NCBI RefSeq assembly: GCF_016056375.1 | Contig: NZ_JAEDAE010000009.1 | Location: 141,259 to 205,258 of the forward strand | From: Hymenobacter negativus | GTDB taxonomy: Bacteria; Bacteroidota; Bacteroidia; Cytophagales; Hymenobacteraceae | Length of the DNA stretch: 64,000 nt | Reading direction: 5' to 3' | Shown: positions 1 through 8,505 of the stretch, in pieces | Layout: each line of letters opens with the position of its first letter | Numbering within the stretch: position 1 is the stretch's first letter | The notes under the pieces: generated by a model | The model's input: only the letters and a program-made list of their open reading frames with translations | The model's database searches: none | What the model was told of the DNA's origin: nothing | Position numbers and translations under genes: made by a program

Positions 1-2005
1 TTTCTTCGCGGTCGTTGGCGTATTTAGGCTTCGAGCCGCCAAAGCCCACAGTGGTAATGCGGTTTTCGGCCACGCCGCGGCCCACAAGGTAGCGTTTCAC
101 TTCGGCCACCCGGTCTTCGGAAAGTTGCTGGTTTTTGTCGGCCGGGCCCACATTGTCGGTGTGGCCTTCGAGGCGCACTTCGGTGGCGGGGGCAGCTTGC
201 AGCGCAATGGCGAGGCGGTTGAGCTCGGTGTAGGCCGAGCCGAGCAGCGTGGCCTTGCCCTGGGTGAAAATGATGCTGGGCAGGTCCACCTTGGCCCCCA
301 CGGCGGCGGGCAGCAGTAGAATATCGCGCCGGGGCGAGCCGGCCGCCACCAGCGTGTCGCCCATCGTGAGCAGGCCCGCGCCGTTGGCCGAGAGGTAGTA
401 GCGGCCGGGCAGCAGCGACATCTGGTAGTTGCCCTGGTTATCGGCCGTGCTGGTGGCCAGGAATTGCGGACTGGTTTTGCTGGTGCCCAGCAGGTTGGCC
501 TTCACCAGTGCCCCCGGCACCGGCTGCTTGGTGCGGGCATCCAGCACGCGGCCGCTCAGGAACGCGCGGCCGGAATTTTCATTGGCTTCGGCCACCACGG
601 CCGGCTTGGGCAACGAGTCGGGCGGCACGGCGCGGCCCGTGCGCCAGATGTCTTTGGTGCCGTTAGGCGTGGCCGAGGACGAGTAATAAGCCGTTTTGCC
701 GTCGGGCGTGAGGCTCAGGTAGGCGTTGAAGCCGGGGCCGTTCAGGGCCGGGCCGAGATTGCGGGGCTCGCTCCACTTCGTCCAGCTCTCATCGAGGCGC
801 TGGCTCACGAACATATCGGCCGAGCCATAGCCCATGTGCCCGTAGGAGGCGAAATACAGCGTTTTGCCATCCGGTGCTAGCCAGGGTGCGAAATCGAAAC
901 CGGGCGAATTCAGCACCGGGCCCAGGGTTTTGGGCTCGGTGTAGCCGCCGCTACCGTCGGGGCGGCTTAAGTAAATATCGTTGCCGCCCTCCGAGTCGCC
1001 GCGCTCCAACGAGAGCAGCAGCGTCTGCCCATCGGCCGACATAAAGAACCCCGTGCCCGTCACCGCCGAATAGAAGTTGGCAATGCGCAGTGCCTCAGGG
1101 CGGGTGGTTTTGGGCGTGGCCCCGGGGGCCACGGCGGCGGCCTGGGCCACGCGGCTCAGCCCCTCGTCGCGGAAGGTGCCGTCGCGCTCGTAGGTACCGC
1201 GCACCAACAGCAGCTGGCCGCCGGTGCCGGTGGTGGCTTCCACGGCGTTGTTCTGCGGGGTGTTCAGGCCATCGAGGCGGGTGGGCGCGCCCCAGGTTTT
1301 GCCCTGGTCAGGGCTCTGGCTCAGCCAGGCGTCGCCCGAGTCGGTGTTGCCCTCTGTGTTGCCGGCAAACTTGGTGCGGGCGAAGTACAGCGTCTTGCCA
1401 TCGGGGCTTAGCACGGGGTGCACTTCGTTGCCGGGCGAGTTCACGCCGCCGGCCAGCGGCTGCGGCGGGCCGAAGGGCGAGGGACCTTCCAGCACGTTCA
1501 AGCGCAGCCGGAACAGGTGCCACTGCTGGCTGGCGCGGCCGTTGTTTTTCTGGGCCACCACGGGCGTGCCGTTGAATTTGTCTGCCGCTGCCAGCGCGGC
1601 GCAGCGGGCTTCGCTGCGGTTTTCGAGCTGAAAGCTACCCGCCGGGCCGGCCGGCACCAGCCGCCACTGCTGCTGCTCGCTGCCCTGGAAGGGACGCTGC
1701 ACCAAGCCCATGTTCTCGCCGGGCTTGTCTACGGTGAGGCACTGGCCGCTGTGGCGGGCTTCGATGCGAAAATATTCGCTGCCTTGCCGGATGGGCACCA
1801 AGCGCCACTGCTGGCTGTTGGCGTGCGTGAACTCCCACTGCACGGCCGCCGCGCCGCTGGCCGTGCTGGCGCTGGCAATGTCGAGGCAGCGCCCGCTGCC
1901 CCGGTCAATCAGCCCGTAGTAGGCCCGCTCATCGGGCACGAACGGCGTTTGGGCGGAGGCAAAAAGGGGCAGTAACAGCAGCAGCGACAGCAATCGAAAC
2001 ATCAT
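1..2005 (-). CDS. RICIN/PD40/OmpA-domain envelope protein (cut by the left window edge)
   Basis: The frame is open from an ATG at 2003-2005 (a second ATG follows directly) to the left edge, so the C-terminus is missing. A signal peptide of about 19 residues ends in ASAQ. Next comes a ricin-B-like lectin region with four Q-W-x-[FL] repeats (QWEF, QWRL, QWRL, QWHL). Then PD40/WD40-like propeller repeats follow (LSPDGKTLYF, LAPDGKTLYF, LTPDGKTAYY), then a carboxypeptidase-regulatory-like segment, then an OmpA peptidoglycan-binding domain (LEGHTDNVG, LSEDRVAEVKRYL). Family knowledge: PD40-OmpA proteins anchor outer-membrane assemblies to peptidoglycan, and the T9SS protein PorE has this PD40-CarboxypepD-OmpA layout. 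The lectin region is an addition I do not expect in PorE. Domain calls are firm; the exact role is inference. Confidence 0.85.
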   Translation of the reverse strand, partial: MMFRLLSLLLLLPLFASAQTPFVPDERAYYGLIDRGSGRCLDIASASTASGAAAVQWEFTHANSQQWRLVPIRQGSEYFRIEARHSGQCLTVDKPGENMGLVQRPFQGSEQQQWRLVPAGPAGSFQLENRSEARCAALAAADKFNGTPVVAQKNNGRASQQWHLFRLRLNVLEGPSPFGPPQPLAGGVNSPGNEVHPVLSPDGKTLYFARTKFAGNTEGNTDSGDAWLSQSPDQGKTWGAPTRLDGLNTPQNNAVEATTGTGGQLLLVRGTYERDGTFRDEGLSRVAQAAAVAPGATPKTTRPEALRIANFYSAVTGTGFFMSADGQTLLLSLERGDSEGGNDIYLSRPDGSGGYTEPKTLGPVLNSPGFDFAPWLAPDGKTLYFASYGHMGYGSADMFVSQRLDESWTKWSEPRNLGPALNGPGFNAYLSLTPDGKTAYYSSSATPNGTKDIWRTGRAVPPDSLPKPAVVAEANENSGRAFLSGRVLDARTKQPVPGALVKANLLGTSKTSPQFLATSTADNQGNYQMSLLPGRYYLSANGAGLLTMGDTLVAAGSPRRDILLLPAAVGAKVDLPSIIFTQGKATLLGSAYTELNRLAIALQAAPATEVRLEGHTDNVGPADKNQQLSEDRVAEVKRYLVGRGVAENRITTVGFGGSKPKYANDREE

Positions 2006-2184
2006 GTGGGGCGCACCGGAAGGCAGCACGCGTGGTTGAATTACGCAAAAGAACGGCGAAATGACGGAGCACAGCGGCCCGCGCCACCGCCCGGGCCCGA
2101 CTGACAACGCGGAACCGCCGTTGGCAGTACACGTAGTTCAACCTCCATTTATCAATGTAATTCCCACGCTTTCTTCTTGATTGT

Positions 2185-2400
2185 ATGCGCAAAGGCACCC
2201 AAGTCACCTGGAAATACGGCACGGGCACGGCCACCGGCAAGATTGAGTCGGTGCACAAAGAACCCATCAGCCGCACCATCAAAGGCTCCGAAATCCACCG
2301 CAATGGCTCGGCCGATGACCCCGCCTTCGTCATCGTGCAGGAAAACGGCGACCGGGTGCTCAAGCTCAAGAGCGAAGTGAAAGCGGCCGCATCACGCTAA
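2185..2400 (+). CDS. DUF2945 (hypervirulence-associated TUDOR-like) protein
   Basis: This 71-residue basic protein opens with RKGTQVTWKYGTGTATGKI and has an SADDPAFVIVQ stretch. Both match the small DUF2945/HVA TUDOR family, in which the first motif reads KGDxVxW and a DDPxY/FxV element precedes the end. Members are single SH3-like barrels of about 65-75 residues, and their function is poorly known. The ATG follows a short intergenic region with no Shine-Dalgarno sequence. The gene ends 20 bases before a bidirectional terminator shared with the convergent permease gene. It is monocistronic as far as I can see. Confidence 0.8.
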   Translation: MRKGTQVTWKYGTGTATGKIESVHKEPISRTIKGSEIHRNGSADDPAFVIVQENGDRVLKLKSEVKAAASR

Positions 2401-2419
2401 GACAATGGTCCATTAACGA

Positions 2420-2455
2420 AAAGAGCCCCACCAGCAGTTGCTGGCGGGGCTCTTT
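2420..2455. terminator. bidirectional rho-independent terminator
   Basis: A 15-base stem (2420-2434 pairing with 2441-2455, one mismatch) with a short loop is flanked by A-tract and T-tract. It lies between the convergent DUF2945 and permease genes and can serve both strands. Confidence 0.85.
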
Positions 2456-2475
2456 TTGAATCTGGGCAAACCCAA

Positions 2476-4059
2476 TTAGCGGTTGTGCGGGTCGGGCTTG
2501 ATGAACGCCTCTTCTTCCATCTCGGTGGGCACCACCACCACGCCCTTCTGGAGCATGGAGTTTTTCTTGCCGTAGAGGAAGTACACCACAAAACCGAGCA
2601 ACATCCAACCCAAGGCCAGTTTCAAGGTGTTCGAGTCGAGGGCAAGAATCATGAGCGTGCAGATGGCCGCGCCCAGGATGGGCACCAGCGGGAAGCTGGC
2701 CGACGAGAGCGGCGAGCGGAACGGCCGGGGCTGGTCGGGGTCCGACTTGCGCATCAGCCACACGCCGATGCTCACCAGCACGAAGGCCAGCAGCGTGCCA
2801 AACGAGGTCAAGTCGCCGGCCACCGAGCCGGGCACAAACGCCGCAAACGCGCCCACAAATACCAGCAGCGCCAGGTTCGACTTGTAGGGCGTGTTGAAGC
2901 GCGGGTGCAGGTCGGAGAAGGCTTTAGGCATGAGGCCGTCCTTCGCCATCGAGAAGAACACGCGGCTCTGGCCCATGAGCATCACCAGAATTACGGAGGA
3001 GAAACCCAGCAGAATGGCCACCGTCACGGCCGTGCCGAGCCACTCGTAGCCGGGCATGTGCGCCTTGATGGCGTAGGTCACCGAGGCCTCGCCGCCCAGG
3101 GCCGGGTCGGCAAATTCGCGCCAGTTGGCCACCCCCGTCAGCACGTGGCCGAACAGGATATAGAGCACCGTGCACACGGCCAGCGAGCCGAGAATACCGA
3201 TTGGCATGTCGCGCTTGGGGTTTTTGGCTTCCTGGGCGGCCGTGCTCACGGCATCGAACCCGATGAAGGCAAAGAACACAATGGCCGCGCCGCCGAGGAC
3301 GCCGCCCCAGCCGTGCTTGTTCCAGGCTGTGTACTCGCGCACCACCACGCCAGCGGCGTTTTTCACAGGTGCGGCATTGTCGGGAATCAGGTAGGGCGTG
3401 TGGTTGGCGGGGTTGATGAACTGCCAGCCTACGGCAATGAACACCAGCACTATGGCTACTTTCAGAATTACCACAATGGCGTTGAACATGGCCGATTCCT
3501 GCGTGCCTTTGATGAGGAGCAGCGACAGCGCCACGATGATGAACAGGGCCGGCAGGTTGATGAGGCCGTGCTCCAGCGTGCCGTTCACCACGGCGCTTTC
3601 GAAGGGCGAGTGGCTGAGATTATACGGTATACTCGTCCCAAACACCTGCAACAGCTTGTTTAGGTATTCGCTCCAGGCAATGCTGACGGTGGCCGCGCCC
3701 AGCGCGTATTCCATAATCAGCGCCCAGCCGATAACCCAGGCCACAAACTCGCCCATGGTGGTGTAGGCGTAGGTGTAGGCCGAGCCGGCAATGGGAATCA
3801 TGGCGGCGAACTCGGCGTAGCACAAGCCGGCAAACACGCAGCCGATGGCGGCCACGATGAAAGCCAGCGTCACGCCCGGGCCGGAAGCCTGAGCCGCCGC
3901 CGCGGCGGTGCGCACAAACAGGCCCGCCCCGATGATGGCGCCCACGCCCAGGGCCACGAGGTTGCCCGCGCCCAGCGTCCGCTGCAGCGTGCCGTGCCCG
4001 GTCGAGTTGGCCTCGCCCAGCAGCACAGACAGGGGTTTTTTGGCGAAAATACTTGCCAT
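2476..4059 (-). CDS. APC-superfamily amino acid permease
   Basis: The 527-residue polytopic protein has the opening LGAGNLVALGVGAIIGAGLFV, which is the TM1 glycine-rich substrate-binding motif of the APC superfamily. It also has GSAYTYAYTTMGEFVAWVIGWALIMEYALG in TM3, the hallmark of cationic-amino-acid-type permeases (YfnA/CAT-like, 12-14 TM). Function inferred: inner-membrane uptake of amino acids, substrate not predictable from sequence alone. The ATG at 4057-4059 gives MASIFAKKPLSVLL, a short cytoplasmic N-terminus. The gene stands alone between a shared terminator and a divergent periplasmic-protein gene. Confidence 0.9.
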   Translation of the reverse strand: MASIFAKKPLSVLLGEANSTGHGTLQRTLGAGNLVALGVGAIIGAGLFVRTAAAAAQASGPGVTLAFIVAAIGCVFAGLCYAEFAAMIPIAGSAYTYAYTTMGEFVAWVIGWALIMEYALGAATVSIAWSEYLNKLLQVFGTSIPYNLSHSPFESAVVNGTLEHGLINLPALFIIVALSLLLIKGTQESAMFNAIVVILKVAIVLVFIAVGWQFINPANHTPYLIPDNAAPVKNAAGVVVREYTAWNKHGWGGVLGGAAIVFFAFIGFDAVSTAAQEAKNPKRDMPIGILGSLAVCTVLYILFGHVLTGVANWREFADPALGGEASVTYAIKAHMPGYEWLGTAVTVAILLGFSSVILVMLMGQSRVFFSMAKDGLMPKAFSDLHPRFNTPYKSNLALLVFVGAFAAFVPGSVAGDLTSFGTLLAFVLVSIGVWLMRKSDPDQPRPFRSPLSSASFPLVPILGAAICTLMILALDSNTLKLALGWMLLGFVVYFLYGKKNSMLQKGVVVVPTEMEEEAFIKPDPHNR

Positions 4060-4292
4060 GTGTTAGGTGTAAAGAGAGAAGAGGTGTGAAATAAATGAAG
4101 GAATTAAACGCTCCCGCTAAGCCCGTTGGGCAATGAAACTGCCCCCGGGCGCTTGTGGCGGAGCCGAAATATAGGCAGCATTTTCCCACCGCCGGGGCGC
4201 TGACCCTGCGCCGGGCCGGTTATGGGGCCCGGCGCACGGTCAAAATCACGGCATTAAACCCGCTCCGGCAGTGTTCATCCAAGCGACGGCGC

Positions 4293-4300
4293 TACTTTCG
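4293..4300 (+). promoter_or_regulatory. Bacteroidota -7 box (TACTTTCG)
   Basis: The octamer matches TAnnTTTG at all but one position and lies 31 bases before the ATG of the first Spy-like gene. I see no convincing -33 TTG at the usual distance. Confidence 0.45.
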
Positions 4301-4331
4301 CCTCCTTAATTTAGCAACACCTCCCCCTACC

Positions 4332-4763
4332 ATGAAAAAGCTTCTCCTTATCCTCGCGGCCAGCGCGGCCACCGCCGGCACCGCCTTCGCTCAAACGCCC
4401 GCCACCGCTCCAGCCCCGGCCCAGACCGGTACCTCGGCTCCCGACCAGCTGGCCCAGCGCCGCGCCCAATACCTAGGCAAAGAGCTTGGCCTCACCGCCG
4501 ACCAGCAAACCCGCCTGGCCCCCATCCTCATGGCCCAGCGCCAGCAGCTGCAGCTCCTGCGCGAGCAGCGCACCACTGGCGGCCGCAAACAGGGCACCGC
4601 CCAGGACCTAAAAGCCAGTGAGGCCCGCGCCGATGAGCAAATTAAAACGGTGCTCACCCCGGAGCAATTCACCAAGTTTGCGCAGATGCGCGACCAGCAG
4701 CGCGAGAAAATTCGCGAGCACCGCGCCAACAACGCCACAGCCCCAACCGGCCAACCCGAATAA
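4332..4763 (+). CDS. Spy/CpxP-like periplasmic protein (copy 1)
   Basis: 143 residues from the ATG at 4332. A clean signal peptide (KKLLLILAASAATAGTAFAQ, cleaved after FAQ) is followed by a mature, helix-forming, Q/R/A-rich region. The motif ELGLTADQ and later VLTPEQFTKFAQMRDQQ is the LTxxQ pattern of the LTXXQ/Spy/CpxP family, usually periplasmic chaperones or envelope-stress factors. The upstream reading frame stays open to 4155, but the signal peptide fixes the start at 4332. The next gene (4934-5392) is a paralogue in the same orientation 170 bases downstream. Chaperone function is inference. Confidence 0.8.
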   Translation: MKKLLLILAASAATAGTAFAQTPATAPAPAQTGTSAPDQLAQRRAQYLGKELGLTADQQTRLAPILMAQRQQLQLLREQRTTGGRKQGTAQDLKASEARADEQIKTVLTPEQFTKFAQMRDQQREKIREHRANNATAPTGQPE

Positions 4764-4933
4764 GGCGGCGCTTGGTCAATGAAAAGCGGCCGTGCGTCGA
4801 TGAATTGGCTTTTGGAACCGGCCGACGAAATGCTGGCATAACGCTTGTAATTACCCTGGCAGGCAGCCAAGCCACCTTCGCAATAGCTTGGCACGCTCCC
4901 TCCTCAACCACCCCATTTTTGCTTTTCCCCGAC

Positions 4934-5392
4934 ATGAAAAAGAACCTGTTTCTGCTTGCCGCCCTCGCTTTTGCTACCGCTGGCACCAGCTTTGCCCAAA
5001 CGGCCGTGAAAACCACCGGCACCGATGCCAACCAGACCGCCCGCCACTACGCCAAAGGCAAGCAGGGCCCGAAAGACCCCGCCAAGATGGCCGACCACAA
5101 AGCTGGCAAAATGGCCAAAGAGCTCGGCCTCAACGCCGACCAGGAAGCCAAAGTGGAGCAGCTGATGCTGGCCCGCCAGCAGGAAAGCGCCGCCCTCAAA
5201 GCCAAGTACGCCGCTGACAAAAACGCTGGGCGTACTGAAATGAAAGCCGCCCACGACCGCTACGAGACCCAGCTCAAAACTATCCTGACGCCGGAGCAAT
5301 TCGCCAAGATGGACAAGATGAAAGCCGAGCACCACGGCGGCCACGGCAAAGGCCACGACGGCGGCAAGATGAAAATCAAGGCCAAAGCCTAA
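4934..5392 (+). CDS. Spy/CpxP-like periplasmic protein (copy 2)
   Basis: 152 residues from the ATG at 4934. Its signal peptide KKNLFLLAALAFATAGTSFAQ closely parallels copy 1. The mature part repeats ELGLNADQ and ILTPEQFAKMDKM and is Lys/His-rich, ending in a HGGHGKGHDGG stretch that could bind metal (inference). With the preceding gene it forms a tandem duplication that has diverged in charge: copy 1 is Q/R-rich, copy 2 K/H-rich. A strong terminator begins four bases after the stop codon, so the pair may be one transcription unit or two. Confidence 0.8.
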   Translation: MKKNLFLLAALAFATAGTSFAQTAVKTTGTDANQTARHYAKGKQGPKDPAKMADHKAGKMAKELGLNADQEAKVEQLMLARQQESAALKAKYAADKNAGRTEMKAAHDRYETQLKTILTPEQFAKMDKMKAEHHGGHGKGHDGGKMKIKAKA

Positions 5393-5396
5393 TCCA

Positions 5397-5451
5397 ACGC
5401 CATACGAAAAAGCCCCCATTCTCGTCGAATGGGGGCTTTTTCGTATGGCGT
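5397..5451. terminator. bidirectional terminator with 25-bp perfect stem
   Basis: Arms 5397-5421 and 5427-5451 are perfectly complementary with a 5-base loop. Internal A5 and T5 tracts flank the GC-rich core on both strands. It separates the convergent copy-2 Spy-like gene and the T9SS protein gene. Confidence 0.9.
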
Positions 5452-5472
5452 CATTGCCAAATCACCCTACTG

Positions 5473-6792
5473 CTAAGGCCAAATGGTGATGCGCTGAGCC
5501 TTTTGACCCGCGCTTTCCACCTCCACAATGTGGTAGGTACCGGCTGGCAGACCGGCCAAATCTATTTCGGTGGCCCCGGCTTGCACGGTGAGCTGCCGCT
5601 GCACCCGGCCCATTGCATCGTACACAGCAAGCCGGCGGCTAGCGGCGGCTGCCGTCAGATACACCTTGCCGCTGCTAGGATTTGGGTACAGCGGGTTCGT
5701 TGCTTTGGCATTGGGGCTGGTTGCCAGCGCTTGCCCCTGGTACCTAGCAAACACGTTGTTCTCCCCTGCTTCGTTTCGGCCAAGAGCCCAGACCTGCGTC
5801 GGGCCGGCTACCACGAAAGCGCGGTGGCTGAACACCGCTTCCAAGCTTTGCCAGGTCCGGCCTTCGTCGGTACTGATGGCAGAGCCGATGCCAGTGGTGT
5901 ATTCCGGAAAGCTGCCGCCACCGCTCAGGTACGTGCCGGCGCTGCCGGGAACCCCGGCAATTACGCCGGTGCGGAGGGGCCCGCTAAACGAGACTGGCAG
6001 CCAGGTAAGGCCTCCGTCGGTGGTAGCCGCGAGCTGGCCGGTATCACTCAAGGCAATTCCATTATCATGGGTACGAAAAGTAACCTGCTTCAACCCACTG
6101 CCGAAGCCTGACACGCCCGTGCCCCAGGTTTGCCCGGCATCGTCGGTAGTGAACACCCGGCCGGTTGTGGTGGTCACCCATATTTTACTGCCCAGCATGG
6201 TTACGGCACGCACGGTTTCGGCAGTGGTCAGGGCGGGGGCAGTACTGGCCGCTGCCCAGGTAGTGCCGCCATTGGTTGTTCGGTAAAAGAGCCCGCCCGC
6301 GGCTGCACTACAAACCACTAGCCCGGTATTGGCATCGATGAAACGTACCAGCCGCGGATTGGTGGGGCCAGCCACCGGCGCCAGCCCTCCCACACCTGAA
6401 GTTGTGCGCAGCAACTGATAGGTGCCCGAGGCCTGGTTCCGGGAAACTACCCAGGCCTGCGATGCATCAAGCGCGCATAAGTCAACGTATTCGTCGCCCG
6501 AAAGCGGATAGGAATTATGCCACGCAACCGTCGGTCCGGTTTGCCAGGTAGTTCCGCCATCCAGGGAGTTGAAAACCTGTGACGTCCCATTCCCCAAGCC
6601 ATAGTATTGGTCCCGCAGTGCCCATAGCGTCCCTGGCACAGGCATCTGGGCCGGGAATATGGTCTGATTGGCATTGCTGGCGAAGGCGGACGGCATGGTC
6701 AGGCTTCGCCAGGGATTTTGGCCGTGGGCCGAGGTGGCGCAGGTCAGGGAGCCGGCAAACAGGAGGCTAACGAATTGGTTTAGGTGCTTCAT
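5473..6792 (-). CDS. T9SS-exported BNR/YCF48-like beta-propeller protein
   Basis: 439 residues with a signal peptide (cleaved near SAHGQ) and repeated S/T-x-DGGTTW or DxGxTW motifs (NSLDGGTTWQ, RTTNGGTTWA, TTDDAGQTWG, ATTDGGLTWL, STDEGRTWQ). These are the Asp-box blades of BNR/YCF48-like propellers. The last ~75 residues form a T9SS type A sorting domain: NPLYPNPSSGKVYL, then LAVYDAMGRV, then IDLAGLPAGTYHI. Family knowledge: such proteins cross the outer membrane by type IX secretion and are then anchored or released. Substrate and role are unknown. The ATG at 6790-6792 directly precedes the signal peptide. Confidence 0.88.
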   Translation of the reverse strand: MKHLNQFVSLLFAGSLTCATSAHGQNPWRSLTMPSAFASNANQTIFPAQMPVPGTLWALRDQYYGLGNGTSQVFNSLDGGTTWQTGPTVAWHNSYPLSGDEYVDLCALDASQAWVVSRNQASGTYQLLRTTSGVGGLAPVAGPTNPRLVRFIDANTGLVVCSAAAGGLFYRTTNGGTTWAAASTAPALTTAETVRAVTMLGSKIWVTTTTGRVFTTDDAGQTWGTGVSGFGSGLKQVTFRTHDNGIALSDTGQLAATTDGGLTWLPVSFSGPLRTGVIAGVPGSAGTYLSGGGSFPEYTTGIGSAISTDEGRTWQSLEAVFSHRAFVVAGPTQVWALGRNEAGENNVFARYQGQALATSPNAKATNPLYPNPSSGKVYLTAAAASRRLAVYDAMGRVQRQLTVQAGATEIDLAGLPAGTYHIVEVESAGQKAQRITIWP

Positions 6793-6942
6793 GAGGAAGG
6801 ATATAATGTGGGAAAGCGAAGTAAAAATAGTCGTTTTAGCGCTTTCTTTTATACCGGGAATAACGGCTTTTACGGTTCAGCCCACGAGTCCTCTGGCAAA
6901 AGTCTTAACCACAAAAAGTGGCCGGCCTAGCTGCCCATGTTT

Positions 6943-6950
6943 TATATTTG
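6943..6950 (+). promoter_or_regulatory. Bacteroidota -7 box (TATATTTG)
   Basis: Exact match to TAnnTTTG in the 245-base divergent region, 88 bases before the MBL-rhodanese ATG. The rest of this region holds no gene I can support. Confidence 0.45.
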
Positions 6951-7038
6951 AACTGTCCCTTTTATCTTGATTGCCGGCCGATGGTAGGTGGTTAACACTC
7001 ACTACCAGCGCGGTACATTCGTTTTAACCACCCATCTC

Positions 7039-8418
7039 ATGCCTCCTCTTCCCAGTAGCACGGCTTCGGCCGTGCAAATCCAGCAGTTTTACGACAAGGG
7101 CCTGGCCCACGCCAGCTACGCCGTGCGCTGCGGCCGCCAGGTTGCCATCATCGACCCGGGCCGCGACCCGCAGCCCTACTACGACTTCGCCGACGAGCAC
7201 GAGGCTCGCATCGTGGCCGTGATTGAGACGCACCCGCACGCCGATTTCGTGTCGTCGCACCTGGAAATTGCCGAAGAAACCGAGGCGCCCATCTATTGCA
7301 GCAGGCTGGTGGGGGCCAAATATCCGCACCAGAATTTCGATGATGGCGACCGCATCAAGCTGGGCAGCTACGAGTTGCACGCCATCAACACCCCCGGCCA
7401 CTCGCCCGACAGCATCAGCATTCTGCTCATGGACGAGCTGGCCCAGAGCCGCGCCGTGTTCACCGGCGACACGCTGTTTGTGGGCGACGTGGGCCGGCCC
7501 GACCTGCGCGAAGAAGAGGCCGTGGGCGGCCACAAGCGCGAAGAGCTGGCCGCCCAGCTCTACCGTAGCACCCGCAACAAGCTCATGACCCTGCCCGGCA
7601 GCACCAAGGTGTACCCCGCCCACGGCCCCGGCTCGCTCTGCGGCAAAACCACCAGCCCCGACCTCGACTCCACTATCGGCAAAGAGTTGAAAACCAACTA
7701 CGCCCTGCAGCCCATGTCGCAGGACGAGTTCATCAAAGTCCTGCTCGAAGACCAGCCCTTTGTGCCCAAATATTTCGGCCACGACGTGGCCCTGAACAAG
7801 CAGGGCGCCCCCAGCTTCGAGGACAGCATCCGGGCGGTGCCGCACCTGAGCAGCGATGCCCCGCTGACGCCCGGCGTACTGCTCATCGACACGCGGCCGG
7901 CGGCCAAATTCCGCGCCGGCCACTTGCCGGGCGCCATCAATCTGCAGGACGGCGGCAAGTTTGAAACCTGGCTGGGCTCGGTGGTCGGCCCCAAAGAGCC
8001 GTTCTACCTGCTGGCCGATTCTAAAATTGCGCTGGACACGGTGATTCGCAAAACGGCCAAGATTGGCTACGAAGGCAACATCAAAGGCGCGCTACTGGCC
8101 CCCACCGCCCTGCCCGCCACCTCCCCTGCCGTGGAGGTAGATGCGGTGCGCGAGCACCCCGAGGCTTTCACCATCGTAGACATCCGCAACCGGACCGAGG
8201 CCAAAACGCCGGTGTTTGACAACGCGCTGGTTATTCCGCTGCCCGAGCTGCGCGAGCGCGCCCACGAGATTCCGACCGATAAGCCCGTGCTCATTCACTG
8301 CGCGGGCGGCTACCGCTCGGCGGCTGGGGCCAGCATTGTGCAAGCCGCCCTACCCGGAGCAGAAGTGCTGGATTTGGGCGAGGCGATTACGGATTTTCAG
8401 AAGCAGGCGGCGCATTAA
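7039..8418 (+). CDS. MBL-fold persulfide dioxygenase-like hydrolase with two rhodanese domains
   Basis: 459 residues from the ATG at 7039 (an upstream in-frame GTG at 6988 is less likely). The N-terminal half is a metallo-beta-lactamase fold of ETHE1/persulfide dioxygenase type: the THPHADFVSSH motif gives H65, H67, D69 and H74, followed by NTPGHSPDS and FTGDTLFVGDVGRPDL. Two rhodanese domains follow. The first (about 265-360) has the DTRPxxxFxxGHLPGAxN signature but no catalytic cysteine (LLADSK at the loop). The second keeps HCAGGYRSA with C421. Family knowledge: such fusions oxidise glutathione or other low-molecular-weight persulfides to sulfite and pass sulfur between domains. The gene stands alone. 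Confidence 0.88.
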   Translation: MPPLPSSTASAVQIQQFYDKGLAHASYAVRCGRQVAIIDPGRDPQPYYDFADEHEARIVAVIETHPHADFVSSHLEIAEETEAPIYCSRLVGAKYPHQNFDDGDRIKLGSYELHAINTPGHSPDSISILLMDELAQSRAVFTGDTLFVGDVGRPDLREEEAVGGHKREELAAQLYRSTRNKLMTLPGSTKVYPAHGPGSLCGKTTSPDLDSTIGKELKTNYALQPMSQDEFIKVLLEDQPFVPKYFGHDVALNKQGAPSFEDSIRAVPHLSSDAPLTPGVLLIDTRPAAKFRAGHLPGAINLQDGGKFETWLGSVVGPKEPFYLLADSKIALDTVIRKTAKIGYEGNIKGALLAPTALPATSPAVEVDAVREHPEAFTIVDIRNRTEAKTPVFDNALVIPLPELRERAHEIPTDKPVLIHCAGGYRSAAGASIVQAALPGAEVLDLGEAITDFQKQAAH

Positions 8419-8439
8419 CCATTCCTGGCTTCGTAACTA

Positions 8440-8479
8440 AAGAACGTCCTGCTTCGTGTAATCGAAGCAGGACGTTCTT
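8440..8479. terminator. bidirectional terminator, 17-bp perfect stem
   Basis: Arms 8440-8456 and 8463-8479 are fully complementary with a 6-base loop. The element sits between the convergent MBL-rhodanese and EamA genes. Confidence 0.85.
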
Positions 8480-8505
8480 CTTTTCAAACGGTTCACCCCA
8501 CGGCC

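Noticed and set aside
2485..3663. 392-codon plus-strand frame opposite the permease
   Set aside because: His/Arg-rich shadow of a conserved membrane protein gene; no motifs.
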